Assembly (NCBI GenBank): GCA_001507425.1
Contig: LMAJ01000011.1
Location: 91,867-155,866 of the forward strand
Length of the DNA stretch: 64,000 nt
Direction: 5' to 3'
Source of the DNA: Flavobacteriaceae bacterium CRH
Lineage (GTDB): Bacteria; Bacteroidota; Bacteroidia; Flavobacteriales; Flavobacteriaceae
Under the pieces are notes generated by a model, which was not told the DNA's origin, made no database searches, and worked only from the letters and a program-made list of their open reading frames with translations. The translations under genes were made by a program, and so were the position numbers. Position 1 is the stretch's first letter. Each line of letters starts with the position of its first letter. Shown one piece after another: positions 25,273-34,117 of the stretch.

Positions 25273-27024
25273 CTAAACGATTTGCTTTTCTAATTCTGAA
25301 ATAATCAAAACAGCTTTATCATAATCCTGCTGAATCGAAGCACTCGATGCCGGAGCATAACGCGCAAATTCGCAGTTTTCTGTCAAAGCAATAAAACTTT
25401 GTACAGATTCCGGGTTTGCATTTCTGGAAAGCAATAATTCTCTAATATTGTCTTTGCTCATTTCTGAAGTTTCAATATGCAATTTGGCTTTCAGGAAATT
25501 ATGCATTGCTTTTTCCAAAGCAATATAAAATGGCTCTTTGTTGTTAAGCTGTTTCTTGGCTTCAGATAAATATTTCTTCGCCAGTTTATTGTTCATTTTA
25601 ATTCTGTTTCCAGTCACATCGCTGTCAATCGCTTCTTTCTTCTTCTTAGCCAAAACGATAATTGGTAAGATTATGAAAGGTAAAAACAACAAACCGTAAT
25701 ATAAATTCGAACCATAGAAATCGTTTTTAGCTATAGAAACTAAAATCGTTTTTGGTTTTATGTATTTAAACTGATCTGTTTTTGCAATAACATTTTTAGA
25801 AGCATTTGCAGCGGTATTAGCTTCAGCCTGCATTGGCCCGTCTAACACATCGACCATAATTTCAGGAGAAGTTATCGTTTTATAACTGCCTGAACTTAAA
25901 TCGAAATAAGAAAACTGCATTGGCTTAATAGCATATTTTCCTTTGTATTGCGGAATAATGGTATACTTATCAGTAATTTTTCCGGACATTCCGCTCAATG
26001 AAGTCGTTACTTTTTCATCATGAACCGGATCATACATTTCTAATGCATTTGGTACAACAGGTTTTGGTAAAGTAAATAATTTCATGTTTCCTGAACCCGA
26101 TGTACTTACAATTAAGTCAAGACTTTCGCCATTTTTTAAAGTAGTTTTTGACGGTGTAACAGTAAAATTAAATTTACCAACAGCGCCGCTAAAACCTTCT
26201 GGTTTGTTGCTTTCCGGAAGCGCTCTTACATTTATAGTTTTAGCTCCGGCCGAAACAATTTTATTGTCATCTGCAACAATCATCTGACCAAACATATCAC
26301 GACGATTTGTTGGCAATTGTACGCCAATATCTAATGAAAGCGGTTCGATAGTAAGTCTTCCTGATTTTTGAGGATATAAGATCGTCTTTTTCAAAACAAC
26401 AAAATAGCATTTTTGTCCCTGGTAACTTCCTTGTTCAATAGCCAATTGTTTGATGTCGATGTTCTGGTTCCAGAAATCATTGTATTTTGGTTTCGCCAAT
26501 TCCTTAAAACCGGTAACACCAATATTGTAGAAATATAATTTGTAAACAACCGTAATTGGTTCGTTTAGATATGGATTTGTTTTAGAAATTTCAGCAACAA
26601 GATTAATCATTTCGCTTCCTGAACCTTGTTGTGGTCGCTCGTTCGGATCTCTTTCTTCGGCAACGGCGTTGGTAACGGTAATTTTTATTGGAGCTGTTTT
26701 GTAAACCTGACCATTAAATTCAATAGTAGCTTGTTTTATCGTTACGTTTCCTTTTTGCGCAGGCTGTAAAATATAAGAGTATATTTTTTGAAAAGAACTT
26801 CTTCCGTTTATCCAGGACTGACTTACTTGTTGGCTTGGTCCGGCAACAACTCTAAAGCCTTCAAAATTAGGCTGATCAAAATTGTCCCCATCAACATTCA
26901 TGATAAAGTCAATACGAAGTCTTTCGTTTAGTCCGAGCGTGTTTTTGCTTACTTTGGCTTCAAACTGAACCTGAGCCATAAGTCCTTGAAAAGTGAATAG
27001 TAATAAAATTAAATATCTTTTCAT
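25273..27024 (-). CDS. batD: BatD-like protein
   Basis: A 583-residue envelope protein with a signal peptide (ends about LMAQ, residue 17), a long series of Ig-like beta domains (about 20-400), a membrane helix at about 437-457 (YYGLLFLPFIILPIIVLAK), and a cytosolic helical tail (about 475-583) with NNKLAKKYLSEAKKQL. This is the BatD layout. The protein sits between batC and batE on one strand. BatD is thought to scaffold a periplasmic complex with the VWA proteins; mutants in other bacteria show changed oxygen tolerance or envelope traits, but no enzyme activity is known. The 134-bp spacer before it contains tandem GTTTAATCG words. Confidence 0.9.
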   Translation of the reverse strand: MKRYLILLLFTFQGLMAQVQFEAKVSKNTLGLNERLRIDFIMNVDGDNFDQPNFEGFRVVAGPSQQVSQSWINGRSSFQKIYSYILQPAQKGNVTIKQATIEFNGQVYKTAPIKITVTNAVAEERDPNERPQQGSGSEMINLVAEISKTNPYLNEPITVVYKLYFYNIGVTGFKELAKPKYNDFWNQNIDIKQLAIEQGSYQGQKCYFVVLKKTILYPQKSGRLTIEPLSLDIGVQLPTNRRDMFGQMIVADDNKIVSAGAKTINVRALPESNKPEGFSGAVGKFNFTVTPSKTTLKNGESLDLIVSTSGSGNMKLFTLPKPVVPNALEMYDPVHDEKVTTSLSGMSGKITDKYTIIPQYKGKYAIKPMQFSYFDLSSGSYKTITSPEIMVDVLDGPMQAEANTAANASKNVIAKTDQFKYIKPKTILVSIAKNDFYGSNLYYGLLFLPFIILPIIVLAKKKKEAIDSDVTGNRIKMNNKLAKKYLSEAKKQLNNKEPFYIALEKAMHNFLKAKLHIETSEMSKDNIRELLLSRNANPESVQSFIALTENCEFARYAPASSASIQQDYDKAVLIISELEKQIV

Positions 27025-27029
27025 TTAAA

Positions 27030-27151
27030 TGTTTAATCGTTTTTTATGTTTAACCGTTTAATCGTTCTTTTATTGTTTAATCGTTTATTTGTTTAACTGT
27101 TTAATCGTTACAGTTTGGCCGAATAAACAAATTAACGGTTAAACGATTAAC
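27030..27151. repeat. Tandem GTTTAATCG / GTTTAACCG word repeats
   Basis: Six copies of the word GTTTAATCG or close variants (27031-27107), in irregular spacing, followed by an inverted copy at 27136-27151. They fill most of the batC-batD spacer. Confidence 0.75.
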
Positions 27152-27158
27152 CCAAACC

Positions 27159-27917
27159 CTACCAGTCTTTTTCTGTTTTTCTAGGATTTCCTTTTACCTT
27201 TTGAGCGTTAACTTTATCCTGAATTTTCTTTTCTTCGTTGTTTACGGCATCTAATAAATTCTGAACGCGATCTTTTGAAATTCCGCCGGGCTGTGGTTTT
27301 GGTTCTCCTTTATTATCAGATTTATCATCTTTTTTAGGATCATTTTTACCGTCTTTTTTATCCTTGTCTTTATCGCCTTTGTCGTCTTTTTTATCTTTAT
27401 CCTTGTCCTTGTCCTTGTCCTTATCTTTGTTTTTATCCTTGTCTTTGTCCTTATCCTTATTTTTGTCTTTGTTTTTATCGTTTTTAGGAGGATTTTCTTT
27501 TAGCTTTTGTTTTGCATACGCATAATTGTAACGCGTTTCATCGTCTGTCGGATCATTGCGCAAAGCTTGTTTGTAAGCTTCAACTGCTTGCGTATAATCT
27601 TTCTCTTTCATTAAAACATTTCCTAAATTATGATAGGCTTTATGTTTGTCTGATTTTGATTTGGCGTTTTTTATTGCTTTTGCATAAGCCAGCTTTGCTT
27701 CAGAAACCTGATTTTGTCTGTAAATCGTATTTCCTAAGTTATAAGAAGCAACACCGCGTTTTGCAAATTTTGATTCCGAAATTCTATAATTAGCTTCGGC
27801 ATCAACAAATTTATTCTGCTTATATTCTTCATTACCTTCAGGCAATGTTTTGTCTTTCTCCTGAGCCGAAACCGCCAGAGAAACCGTTAATAAAATATAA
27901 AGAAGTAAATTTTTCAT
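27159..27917 (-). CDS. batC: BatC-like TPR protein with a lysine/aspartate-rich tail
   Basis: A 252-residue periplasmic-type protein: signal peptide (1-18), TPR repeats at about 25-135 (GVASYNLGNTIYRQNQVSEA, HKAYHNLGNVLMKEKDYTQAV), then a low-complexity tail at about 143-212 made almost only of Lys and Asp alternation, and a short basic C-terminus. The TPR part matches BatC. The tail is a polyampholyte, disordered in solution, encoded by hexanucleotide-like repeats that could vary in number. It lies between batB and batD. TPRs usually bind partner peptides, here probably other Bat proteins. Function inferred from context. Confidence 0.82.
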   Translation of the reverse strand: MKNLLLYILLTVSLAVSAQEKDKTLPEGNEEYKQNKFVDAEANYRISESKFAKRGVASYNLGNTIYRQNQVSEAKLAYAKAIKNAKSKSDKHKAYHNLGNVLMKEKDYTQAVEAYKQALRNDPTDDETRYNYAYAKQKLKENPPKNDKNKDKNKDKDKDKDKNKDKDKDKDKDKDKKDDKGDKDKDKKDGKNDPKKDDKSDNKGEPKPQPGGISKDRVQNLLDAVNNEEKKIQDKVNAQKVKGNPRKTEKDW

Positions 27918-27960
27918 TCTAATTTTTTTATTTTTTTGTTCTGAATCTTAATACGAACAA

Positions 27961-28995
27961 TTATTTCTTTTCGTTAAATAAATTCAACTCTTTAATCCAG
28001 TTTGTTTTTCTTTCTAATAAGAAAATATCAATAAACAATAACAAGAAAGCAAAGCCAATAAACCATTGAAACTGCGATTGAAAATCGGCCATTTGTGTAG
28101 CTTCAAATTCTGTTTTCTGAATGTTGTTTAATGCGTTTTTGATGTATTCTAAAACCTCTTTGGTATTTCCTCCATAAACATAACCGCCTTTTGTTGCTTT
28201 TGCAATACTTTTTAAACCGTCCTGATTTAGTTTTGTAATAACAGTTTGTCCGTTTTGATCTTTTTGATAGCTTTTTACAACACCATTTTCTTTTAACGGA
28301 ATAGTGCCTCCTTTTTCAGTTCCGATACCAATTGTAATGATTTTCATTCCAAATTTATTGGCTTCTTCGGCTGCAACAGTAGCGCCTTCAGAATGATCTT
28401 CTCCATCAGAAATCAAAATCAATAATTTGCTGGTTTTGCTTTTTTCATCAAAATATTTCGCTGATAATCTTATCGCTTCATCAAGAGATGTACCTTGCGA
28501 TGAAACCATATCAGGAGTCATACTTTGCAGGAACATTTTGGCAACGCTGTAATCTGTAGTAATTGGCAAAACCGGGAAAGCACTTCCGGCGTAAGCTACA
28601 ATTCCAATTCTGTCACTTCCCAAATTATTAATGATTTGCGAAACCAACTGTTTACTTTTTTCTAAACGGCTTGGCGCGACATCTTCGGCAAGCATACTTT
28701 TAGAAACGTCGACTGCAAAAACAATATCAATACCTTCACGTTTTACCGTTTCCATTTTAGTTCCAATCTTCGGGTTCACTAATCCGATAATCAGGAAAGT
28801 AAGTGCTAAAAGGATAATGATTAATTTTAATACAGGTTTAAAAACAGAACTTTCAGGGCTTAGTTTTTTTACTATTTCCAGATCACCAAATTCACGCTGT
28901 TTTTTCCTTTTCCAATACATATTGAAAAGAAAAATACACACCACAATTGGGAGTAATAATAAAAGGTATAAATATTTTTTTTCGTCTAATTCCAT
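27961..28995 (-). CDS. batB: BatB-like VWA membrane protein
   Basis: A 344-residue protein starting MELDEKKYLYLLLLL at ATG 28993-28995; an upstream in-frame start is rejected because it adds a non-hydrophobic stretch encoded by repeat DNA. Two N-terminal membrane helices (about 8-26 and 52-72), a VWA domain at about 88-285 with MIDAS DVSKSM and the second metal residue in QGTSLDEA, ISDGEDHSEG, and a C-terminal helix near 305-328 anchor it in the inner membrane with the VWA domain outside. It is paired with batA; the spacer between them carries AATTCCAA-type repeats. Confidence 0.9.
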   Translation of the reverse strand: MELDEKKYLYLLLLLPIVVCIFLFNMYWKRKKQREFGDLEIVKKLSPESSVFKPVLKLIIILLALTFLIIGLVNPKIGTKMETVKREGIDIVFAVDVSKSMLAEDVAPSRLEKSKQLVSQIINNLGSDRIGIVAYAGSAFPVLPITTDYSVAKMFLQSMTPDMVSSQGTSLDEAIRLSAKYFDEKSKTSKLLILISDGEDHSEGATVAAEEANKFGMKIITIGIGTEKGGTIPLKENGVVKSYQKDQNGQTVITKLNQDGLKSIAKATKGGYVYGGNTKEVLEYIKNALNNIQKTEFEATQMADFQSQFQWFIGFAFLLLFIDIFLLERKTNWIKELNLFNEKK

Positions 28996-29019
28996 ATAAT
29001 TTTTAAAATTCCAATCCCG

Positions 29020-29122
29020 ATAGTTGTGGGGATAAATTCCAAATTCCAATTTTGTTCCAATTTTCAATACTTAAATTCCAAATTCCAAATCAATTGTTAT
29101 TTGGAATTTTAAAATTGGAATT
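29020..29122. repeat. AATTCCAA / GGAATTT inverted repeats between batA and batB
   Basis: Several copies of AAATTCCAAATTCC-type words are followed by inverted copies (TTTGGAATTTTAAAATTGGAATTTT), able to form hairpins near 29083-29122. Same family as 51035-51130. Confidence 0.75.
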
Positions 29123-29139
29123 TTTTAATTTTGAAAAAA

Positions 29140-30141
29140 TTAAATAAAGCTTCTATAAACTGTATTTCGTAAACCAACTTCTAACAATAATAAAAAGGCT
29201 GCCAGTAAAACAAGCCCTCTGTATTTTTCGTCGTAATCGTAGAATTTTAATTCCTGGATTTCAGTAGTTTCCAATTTGTTAATCGAGCTATATATTTGGG
29301 CTAATTTGTCATTGCTTGTCGCTCTAAAATACGTTCCGTCTGTTTTACGAGCAATGCTTTTCATCAATTGCTCATCAATTTCAACTTTTTGCATTTTAAA
29401 TAAAAATCCTCCGTTTGGTGCATAAGCGTATGGAGATTCTGCCATTCCGTTGCTTCCAAGTCCAATTGTATATACTTTTATTCCGTATTGTTTTGCGATA
29501 TCGGCAGCTGTTTCCGGTTCAATAAAACCTGCATTGTTTACACCATCAGTCAATAAAATAATAATCCTGCTTTTTGCTTTGCTGTCTTTAAGGCGGTTAA
29601 CGGCAGTTGCCAATCCCATTCCAATTCCAGTTCCGTCTTGTAATGCAGTATCGTATTTAATTTCTTTAATAGCTTCCAGAATAATAGCTTTATCACTTGT
29701 AACAGGTGTTTTTGTATAGGCTTCTGATGCATAAAGAACTAATCCGATACGATCATTTGGTCTTTCTTCAACAAAATCTCCTGCCACTCTTTTTAAAGCC
29801 TCCATACGGTTTGGCTTCAAATCTTTGGCAAGCATACTTCCCGAAACGTCGATTGCCATAACAATATCAATTCCTTTAGTCGTTTTAGTCTGATTGCTAA
29901 TATCAACGGTTCTTGGTCTTGCCAAAGCAACGATTAACGCGCTTAAGGCAATAATCCTGAAAACATACAAACAAGGTTTTAATTTTGTCAATAACGATTC
30001 ACTATTTTTAAAACCCTGAGTTGAACTCATTTTTAAAGTAGCCGATTGTTGGTTGCGTTTCCAGAAAAACCAAGCAATTGCAATTGGAATTAATAGAAAC
30101 AGCCAGAAGAATTCCGGATTTAAAAAAGTTATCTTTCCCAT
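29140..30141 (-). CDS. batA: BatA-like VWA membrane protein
   Basis: A 333-residue inner-membrane protein. Helices at about 10-26 and 56-74 precede a VWA domain at about 88-290 with MIDAS DVSGSMLAKD and LLTDGVNNAG; a final helix is near 307-325. It begins with ATG overlapping the stop of the upstream gene by one base (TAATG), so expression is coupled. BatA and BatB are the metal-binding VWA pair that give the cluster its name. Partners and ligand are unknown; interaction with MoxR and DUF58 is inferred from the constant gene order in Bacteroidetes. Confidence 0.92.
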   Translation of the reverse strand: MGKITFLNPEFFWLFLLIPIAIAWFFWKRNQQSATLKMSSTQGFKNSESLLTKLKPCLYVFRIIALSALIVALARPRTVDISNQTKTTKGIDIVMAIDVSGSMLAKDLKPNRMEALKRVAGDFVEERPNDRIGLVLYASEAYTKTPVTSDKAIILEAIKEIKYDTALQDGTGIGMGLATAVNRLKDSKAKSRIIILLTDGVNNAGFIEPETAADIAKQYGIKVYTIGLGSNGMAESPYAYAPNGGFLFKMQKVEIDEQLMKSIARKTDGTYFRATSNDKLAQIYSSINKLETTEIQELKFYDYDEKYRGLVLLAAFLLLLEVGLRNTVYRSFI

Positions 30142-31775
30142 TAGTTAGCTGCTTTTCTAAGTTCAACAGAATTTAAAATTCGTTCAGAAATTTCATTTGC
30201 ATACGTATCTCCTTCTTCGTGTAAAATCATAATTTGTTGTAATCCCTGGTCTTGTTTAAAAAGCAAAATTTCATAATAAGCTTTTGCACTTGTTTTAGTA
30301 TCAGGATTTAAAACAGTCATTGTTCCGTAACCTTTTAATCCCTGAACACCTTGATTCGTTTGGAAATCTTCTTGTTTTACAATAATATTCTGTCCGCCCT
30401 GAGATTCAATTATTTTTAAATTTCCTTCTAAAGTTTTTGCCAAATCAAGATCAACCGGATTTTTAAATTTACTGGTAGAAACTGTAATGTAAAAATTGTC
30501 AATCATACTTCCGTATGCAAAAAGCTGCATTTCCTTAATCAAAGCCATAGCTTCTTTTGGAAGTACTTTTTGAGTATCCATTCTTTTTAAAACCTTTGGA
30601 GTTTCAATAAGAACGCCCGGATTTCCATATTCACTTTTTACCCATTCACCTTCTAATAATTCTTTAGTAGGATGTCCTATCACATTATCCTTTACATATT
30701 TGAAACCTTTGGTGGCAATGAAATAAGTAGTTGTTGCAACAAGTAAAAAAACAACCGTTCCTACAGCAATTGCAATACGTTTGTTGCGTTTTTTCTGCAA
30801 TTGAATTTTGATTTGCTTTTGTCTTTGTGCTTCATTCAATAACTGATCTTCTATTTCCTCAGGAACTTCGGTAGGAATTGCATTATCAAGCGTCAGGATT
30901 ACTTTTTGAATCTTATTTCGGTCTTCAGTAATTTCAAAATCAAGCGGTTTAGATTTTGCAAATTTCACCAAATCGGCCTGACGTAAAACACGCTCTAAAT
31001 TCTCAACGGTTTCTGGCGTTAAGGTCATTTTTTTCTTGGTAGAAGCCGTTCTGATTGCCAGAATTAATTCAGAAGTTGTACTTTCCATTGCCGGAATATG
31101 AATGGCTTCTTCAATGTAATTACGCGCAATATCAGTTAGTTCACTATAGTATTCTTTAATTTCACCTTTTTGAACAAGTTCTTTTTGTTCTAAGTTGTTC
31201 AATAAACTAGTGGCTTTTTCGATAGGCGTTTTATAAACTTCCTCTTCGATTTTTTTCTGTTGGCGTTTTTTAACAAACCAATAGACAAAAGCACCAATTC
31301 CGATAATGATAATTACAATCAAAAGATAAATCCACCAATCGCCAATACCATTGTCAACGGCGGTAATATCTTTAATATCATACATTTTTTGTTGTAATGT
31401 ATCGACTTTTATATTTGCCACTTCTACGCGAACAGAATCACTTAAAAATGGCTTTTTATCAATTAAAATTTTAATACTCGGAATTGTATATTTTCCTGTA
31501 TCAAATTGCGTTAGGCCATATTTTTTGATCAGTTCGTAAGTGTCATTTTTTTTAACCGTATCAATTGGATAAGACTGAATTACTTCTAAAGGTCCAATGT
31601 TTTTTAGTTTAGGAAAAACAACTTTCGATTTTGAACTCACAACTGTTTTAAGTGTTAACTTAAACTCAGCTCCAATTTTGTTTTTTGTTGTATCAATGCT
31701 TGTCTCAACATGTTTTTGCTGTGCAAAAATAGCTGAGGAAAGTAAAAATAAAAAGATGTAAAACTTTAATTTCAT
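30141..31775 (-). CDS. BatD-like/DUF4381-type two-helix membrane protein of the Bat cluster
   Basis: A 544-residue protein with several parts: signal peptide (1-19), a BatD-like beta domain (about 22-125), membrane helix 1 (147-168), a helical cytosolic region (about 172-330) resembling DUF4381 proteins that usually sit at this position, membrane helix 2 (334-354), and a C-terminal domain (about 375-540) of mixed strands with no family I recognise. The second helix and the C-terminal domain are additional to the usual one-helix form. It starts 156 bp after the DUF58 gene and overlaps batA by one base. Function unknown; likely part of the same membrane complex. Confidence 0.75.
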   Translation of the reverse strand: MKLKFYIFLFLLSSAIFAQQKHVETSIDTTKNKIGAEFKLTLKTVVSSKSKVVFPKLKNIGPLEVIQSYPIDTVKKNDTYELIKKYGLTQFDTGKYTIPSIKILIDKKPFLSDSVRVEVANIKVDTLQQKMYDIKDITAVDNGIGDWWIYLLIVIIIIGIGAFVYWFVKKRQQKKIEEEVYKTPIEKATSLLNNLEQKELVQKGEIKEYYSELTDIARNYIEEAIHIPAMESTTSELILAIRTASTKKKMTLTPETVENLERVLRQADLVKFAKSKPLDFEITEDRNKIQKVILTLDNAIPTEVPEEIEDQLLNEAQRQKQIKIQLQKKRNKRIAIAVGTVVFLLVATTTYFIATKGFKYVKDNVIGHPTKELLEGEWVKSEYGNPGVLIETPKVLKRMDTQKVLPKEAMALIKEMQLFAYGSMIDNFYITVSTSKFKNPVDLDLAKTLEGNLKIIESQGGQNIIVKQEDFQTNQGVQGLKGYGTMTVLNPDTKTSAKAYYEILLFKQDQGLQQIMILHEEGDTYANEISERILNSVELRKAAN

Positions 31776-31931
31776 TTGATTTTTGATTTCAGATTTTAGA
31801 TTTTAGTCTAAAACGAAGCTTAAAAATGGCACGCGGATGACGAGGATTTAAGCGGATTTTTTATTTGATGTTTTTATTCTTCAATCTTGTTTAAAATCTA
31901 ATATTCTAACAATCTAAGAAGTCTAAAATTC
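31776..31931. repeat. Spacer with TCTAAGAAGTCTAAA-type and CACGCGGATGACG-type words
   Basis: Contains the words TTTAGATTTTAG, AATCTAAGAAGTCTAAAAT and a phrase GCACGCGGATGACGAGGATT. The first family is shared with 32800-32890, 35912-36038 and 44229-44326; the second is of a type I associate with Flavobacterium spacers. Confidence 0.7.
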
Positions 31932-32795
31932 TTAGCGGGATTTAAAATAACCTAATAATTTAGTAACGTAATTTTCGTCAACTCTTGTGCTTACCACGCC
32001 AGCGCCGGATTTACTAAAAATATCTTTAAAATAGCTGACTCTTTCCTGATAGTGTTTTTCGTAATTCAATCTCACGGTTTTTGAGCCTGTATCGACCAAT
32101 TGCGTTTTTCCGGTTTCAGCGTCAAGCATGGTTACCATTCCTAAATTCGGGATTTTTTCTTCGCGGATATCGTAAACGCGAACACCGGTTATGTCATGTT
32201 TTTTAGAAGCAATTTTTAATGTTTGCTCATAATTTTCAGACATGAAATCAGAAATGACAAAAACAATTGCTTTCTTTTTCTGGGTTCCGGATAAAAACTT
32301 TAAAGCCGCTCCAACATCCGTTTTTTGGCTTTTTGGTTCAAATTCGATCAATTCGCGAATGATTCTCAAAACATGCGAACGCCCTTTTTTTGGTGGAATA
32401 TACAATTCGACATTGTCAGAAAATAATATTAAACCAATCTTGTCATTGTTTTGCGTAGCCGAAAAAGCCATCGTTGCCGCAATTTCGGTTACGATGTCTT
32501 TTTTAAACTGATTTTTTGAACCAAAACCTTCTGAACCCGAAATGTCCACCATTAACATCATGGTTAATTCGCGTTCTTCTTCAAAAACTTTTACGTGGGC
32601 TTCGTTATAGCGTGCGGTTACGTTCCAATCGATGTTACGAATATCATCGCCATATTGGTATTGACGCACCTCGCTAAAAGTCATCCCGCGCCCTTTAAAT
32701 GAAGAATGGTATTCACCAGAAAAGATATGATTGCTCAGTCTTTTGGTCTTGATTTCTATTTTCCGTACTTTTTTTAAAAGCTCTTTTGTATCCAT
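31932..32795 (-). CDS. DUF58 domain protein
   Basis: A 287-residue cytosolic protein with the DUF58 signature GEYHSSFKGRGMTFSEVRQY (about 27-46) followed by YGDDIRNIDWNVTARYNE. A VWA-like fold with the MIDAS-type segment MLMVDISGSEGFGSK follows at about 80-94. Such proteins always accompany MoxR ATPases and are thought to be their partners or substrates. It sits 95 bp after moxR; this spacer holds a 17-bp inverted repeat. Biochemical function unknown but the family is certain. Confidence 0.92.
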   Translation of the reverse strand: MDTKELLKKVRKIEIKTKRLSNHIFSGEYHSSFKGRGMTFSEVRQYQYGDDIRNIDWNVTARYNEAHVKVFEEERELTMMLMVDISGSEGFGSKNQFKKDIVTEIAATMAFSATQNNDKIGLILFSDNVELYIPPKKGRSHVLRIIRELIEFEPKSQKTDVGAALKFLSGTQKKKAIVFVISDFMSENYEQTLKIASKKHDITGVRVYDIREEKIPNLGMVTMLDAETGKTQLVDTGSKTVRLNYEKHYQERVSYFKDIFSKSGAGVVSTRVDENYVTKLLGYFKSR

Positions 32796-32799
32796 TTTT

Positions 32800-32890
32800 T
32801 CGGATTGCAGATTTTAGATTTTTAGATTTTAGATTATTTTTTAGATTGCAGATTTAATCTAAAAATCTGCAATCTAAAATCTAAAATTTC
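32800..32890. repeat. TCTAAAATC-word repeat with a perfect 17-bp inverted repeat
   Basis: TTTTAGATTGCAGATTT at 32839-32855 pairs with its complement at 32863-32879 across 7 bases, embedded in repeated TTTAGATTTT words. It lies within the moxR-DUF58 spacer and could act as an internal terminator or RNA-stability element. Confidence 0.75.
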
Positions 32891-33895
32891 TTAAGGTACT
32901 TCAATCTCGTTTACGATTTTGTTGATAATGTCTACAGAAGTAATGTTTTCGGCTTCAGCCTCATACGTTATTCCAACCCTGTGACGTAAAACATCATGTA
33001 CAACTGCACGAACATCTTCTGGAATTACATATCCACGACGTTTGATAAAAGCGTAACATTTTGCCGCAACGGCTAAATTGATACTTCCACGAGGAGATGC
33101 TCCAAAACTAATAAGAGGTTTTAGATCGGCTAATTTGTATTTCTCTGGATAACGAGTAGCAAAGATGATATCTAAGATATATTTTTCAATTTTTTCATCC
33201 ATATAAACTTCACGAACTGCTTCTTGTGCACGCAAAATTTGTTCTACAGAAACTACTGCATTTACTTTTTCGTAAGTTCCTTTTAAATTTTGACGAATTA
33301 CAAAACGCTCTTCATCAATTTTTGGATAATCAATTACGGTTTTCAACATAAAACGATCGACTTGCGCTTCAGGAAGCTGGTATGTTCCTTCTTGCTCAAC
33401 AGGGTTTTGTGTTGCAAGTACTAAAAATGGACGATCAAGTTTGAAAGTCGTGTCGCCAATAGTAACTTGTTTTTCCTGCATCGCCTCTAAAAGTGCAGAC
33501 TGAACCTTTGCCGGAGCACGGTTAATCTCATCTGCAAGCACGAAGTTGGCAAAAATTGGTCCTTTTTTAATTGAGAATTCATTTGCTTTAATGTTGTAAA
33601 TCATTGTTCCAACAACATCGGCAGGTAATAAATCAGGAGTAAACTGAATACGGCTAAAAGAACCCTGAACCGCTTGCGACAATGTATTTATCGCTAAAGT
33701 TTTGGCTAATCCCGGAACACCTTCAAGCAAAATATGCCCTTGTCCCAGAAGTCCGATTAATAGACGCTCGACCATGTGTTTCTGGCCCACAATAACTTTG
33801 TTCATTTCCATTGTAAGAAGGTCTATAAAAGCACTCTCTCTTTCAATTTTTTCATTTATCGCTCTAATGTCTAAAGTCGTTGTATTTTCTTCCAT
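32891..33895 (-). CDS. moxR: MoxR-family AAA+ ATPase
   Basis: A 334-residue cytosolic ATPase, start ATG 33893-33895 (MEENTTTLD); a longer form lacks homologous features. The ATPase core is clear: Walker A GVPGLAKT (about 61-68), Walker B LADEINRAP (about 125-133), sensor 1 in ATQNP (about 168-172), and sensor 2 / lid at the C-terminus (FGASPRGSI). MoxR proteins work as chaperones that mature metal- or cofactor-containing complexes, with VWA and DUF58 partners. It is the first gene of the cluster ending with batE, about 9.5 kb on one strand. The 222-bp spacer upstream separates it from the divergent aldo/keto reductase. Confidence 0.95.
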   Translation of the reverse strand: MEENTTTLDIRAINEKIERESAFIDLLTMEMNKVIVGQKHMVERLLIGLLGQGHILLEGVPGLAKTLAINTLSQAVQGSFSRIQFTPDLLPADVVGTMIYNIKANEFSIKKGPIFANFVLADEINRAPAKVQSALLEAMQEKQVTIGDTTFKLDRPFLVLATQNPVEQEGTYQLPEAQVDRFMLKTVIDYPKIDEERFVIRQNLKGTYEKVNAVVSVEQILRAQEAVREVYMDEKIEKYILDIIFATRYPEKYKLADLKPLISFGASPRGSINLAVAAKCYAFIKRRGYVIPEDVRAVVHDVLRHRVGITYEAEAENITSVDIINKIVNEIEVP

Positions 33896-34117
33896 ATAAA
33901 TATTTTTAAACCTTTTTGAACCGTTGATTTCTAAGCTTAACTTTTGAGAGTGCAAATTGAATATTTTTTGAGAAGTAAGATGTTAAAGAATGGTTAAAAC
34001 TTCGACCAAAGACCTAATTTTAAGGACGAATTGTGAATCTATTTTTATATTTTTAAGAACTTTGATGATTATGCTTTATAAAAGCATATTTATTACGAGA
34101 AGTAAAGTATTAAAACT

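Noticed and set aside
27159..27917. Frameshifted or corrupted gene because of the long K/D run
   Set aside because: The frame is open throughout and the ends code for conserved parts, so it is a true low-complexity tail.
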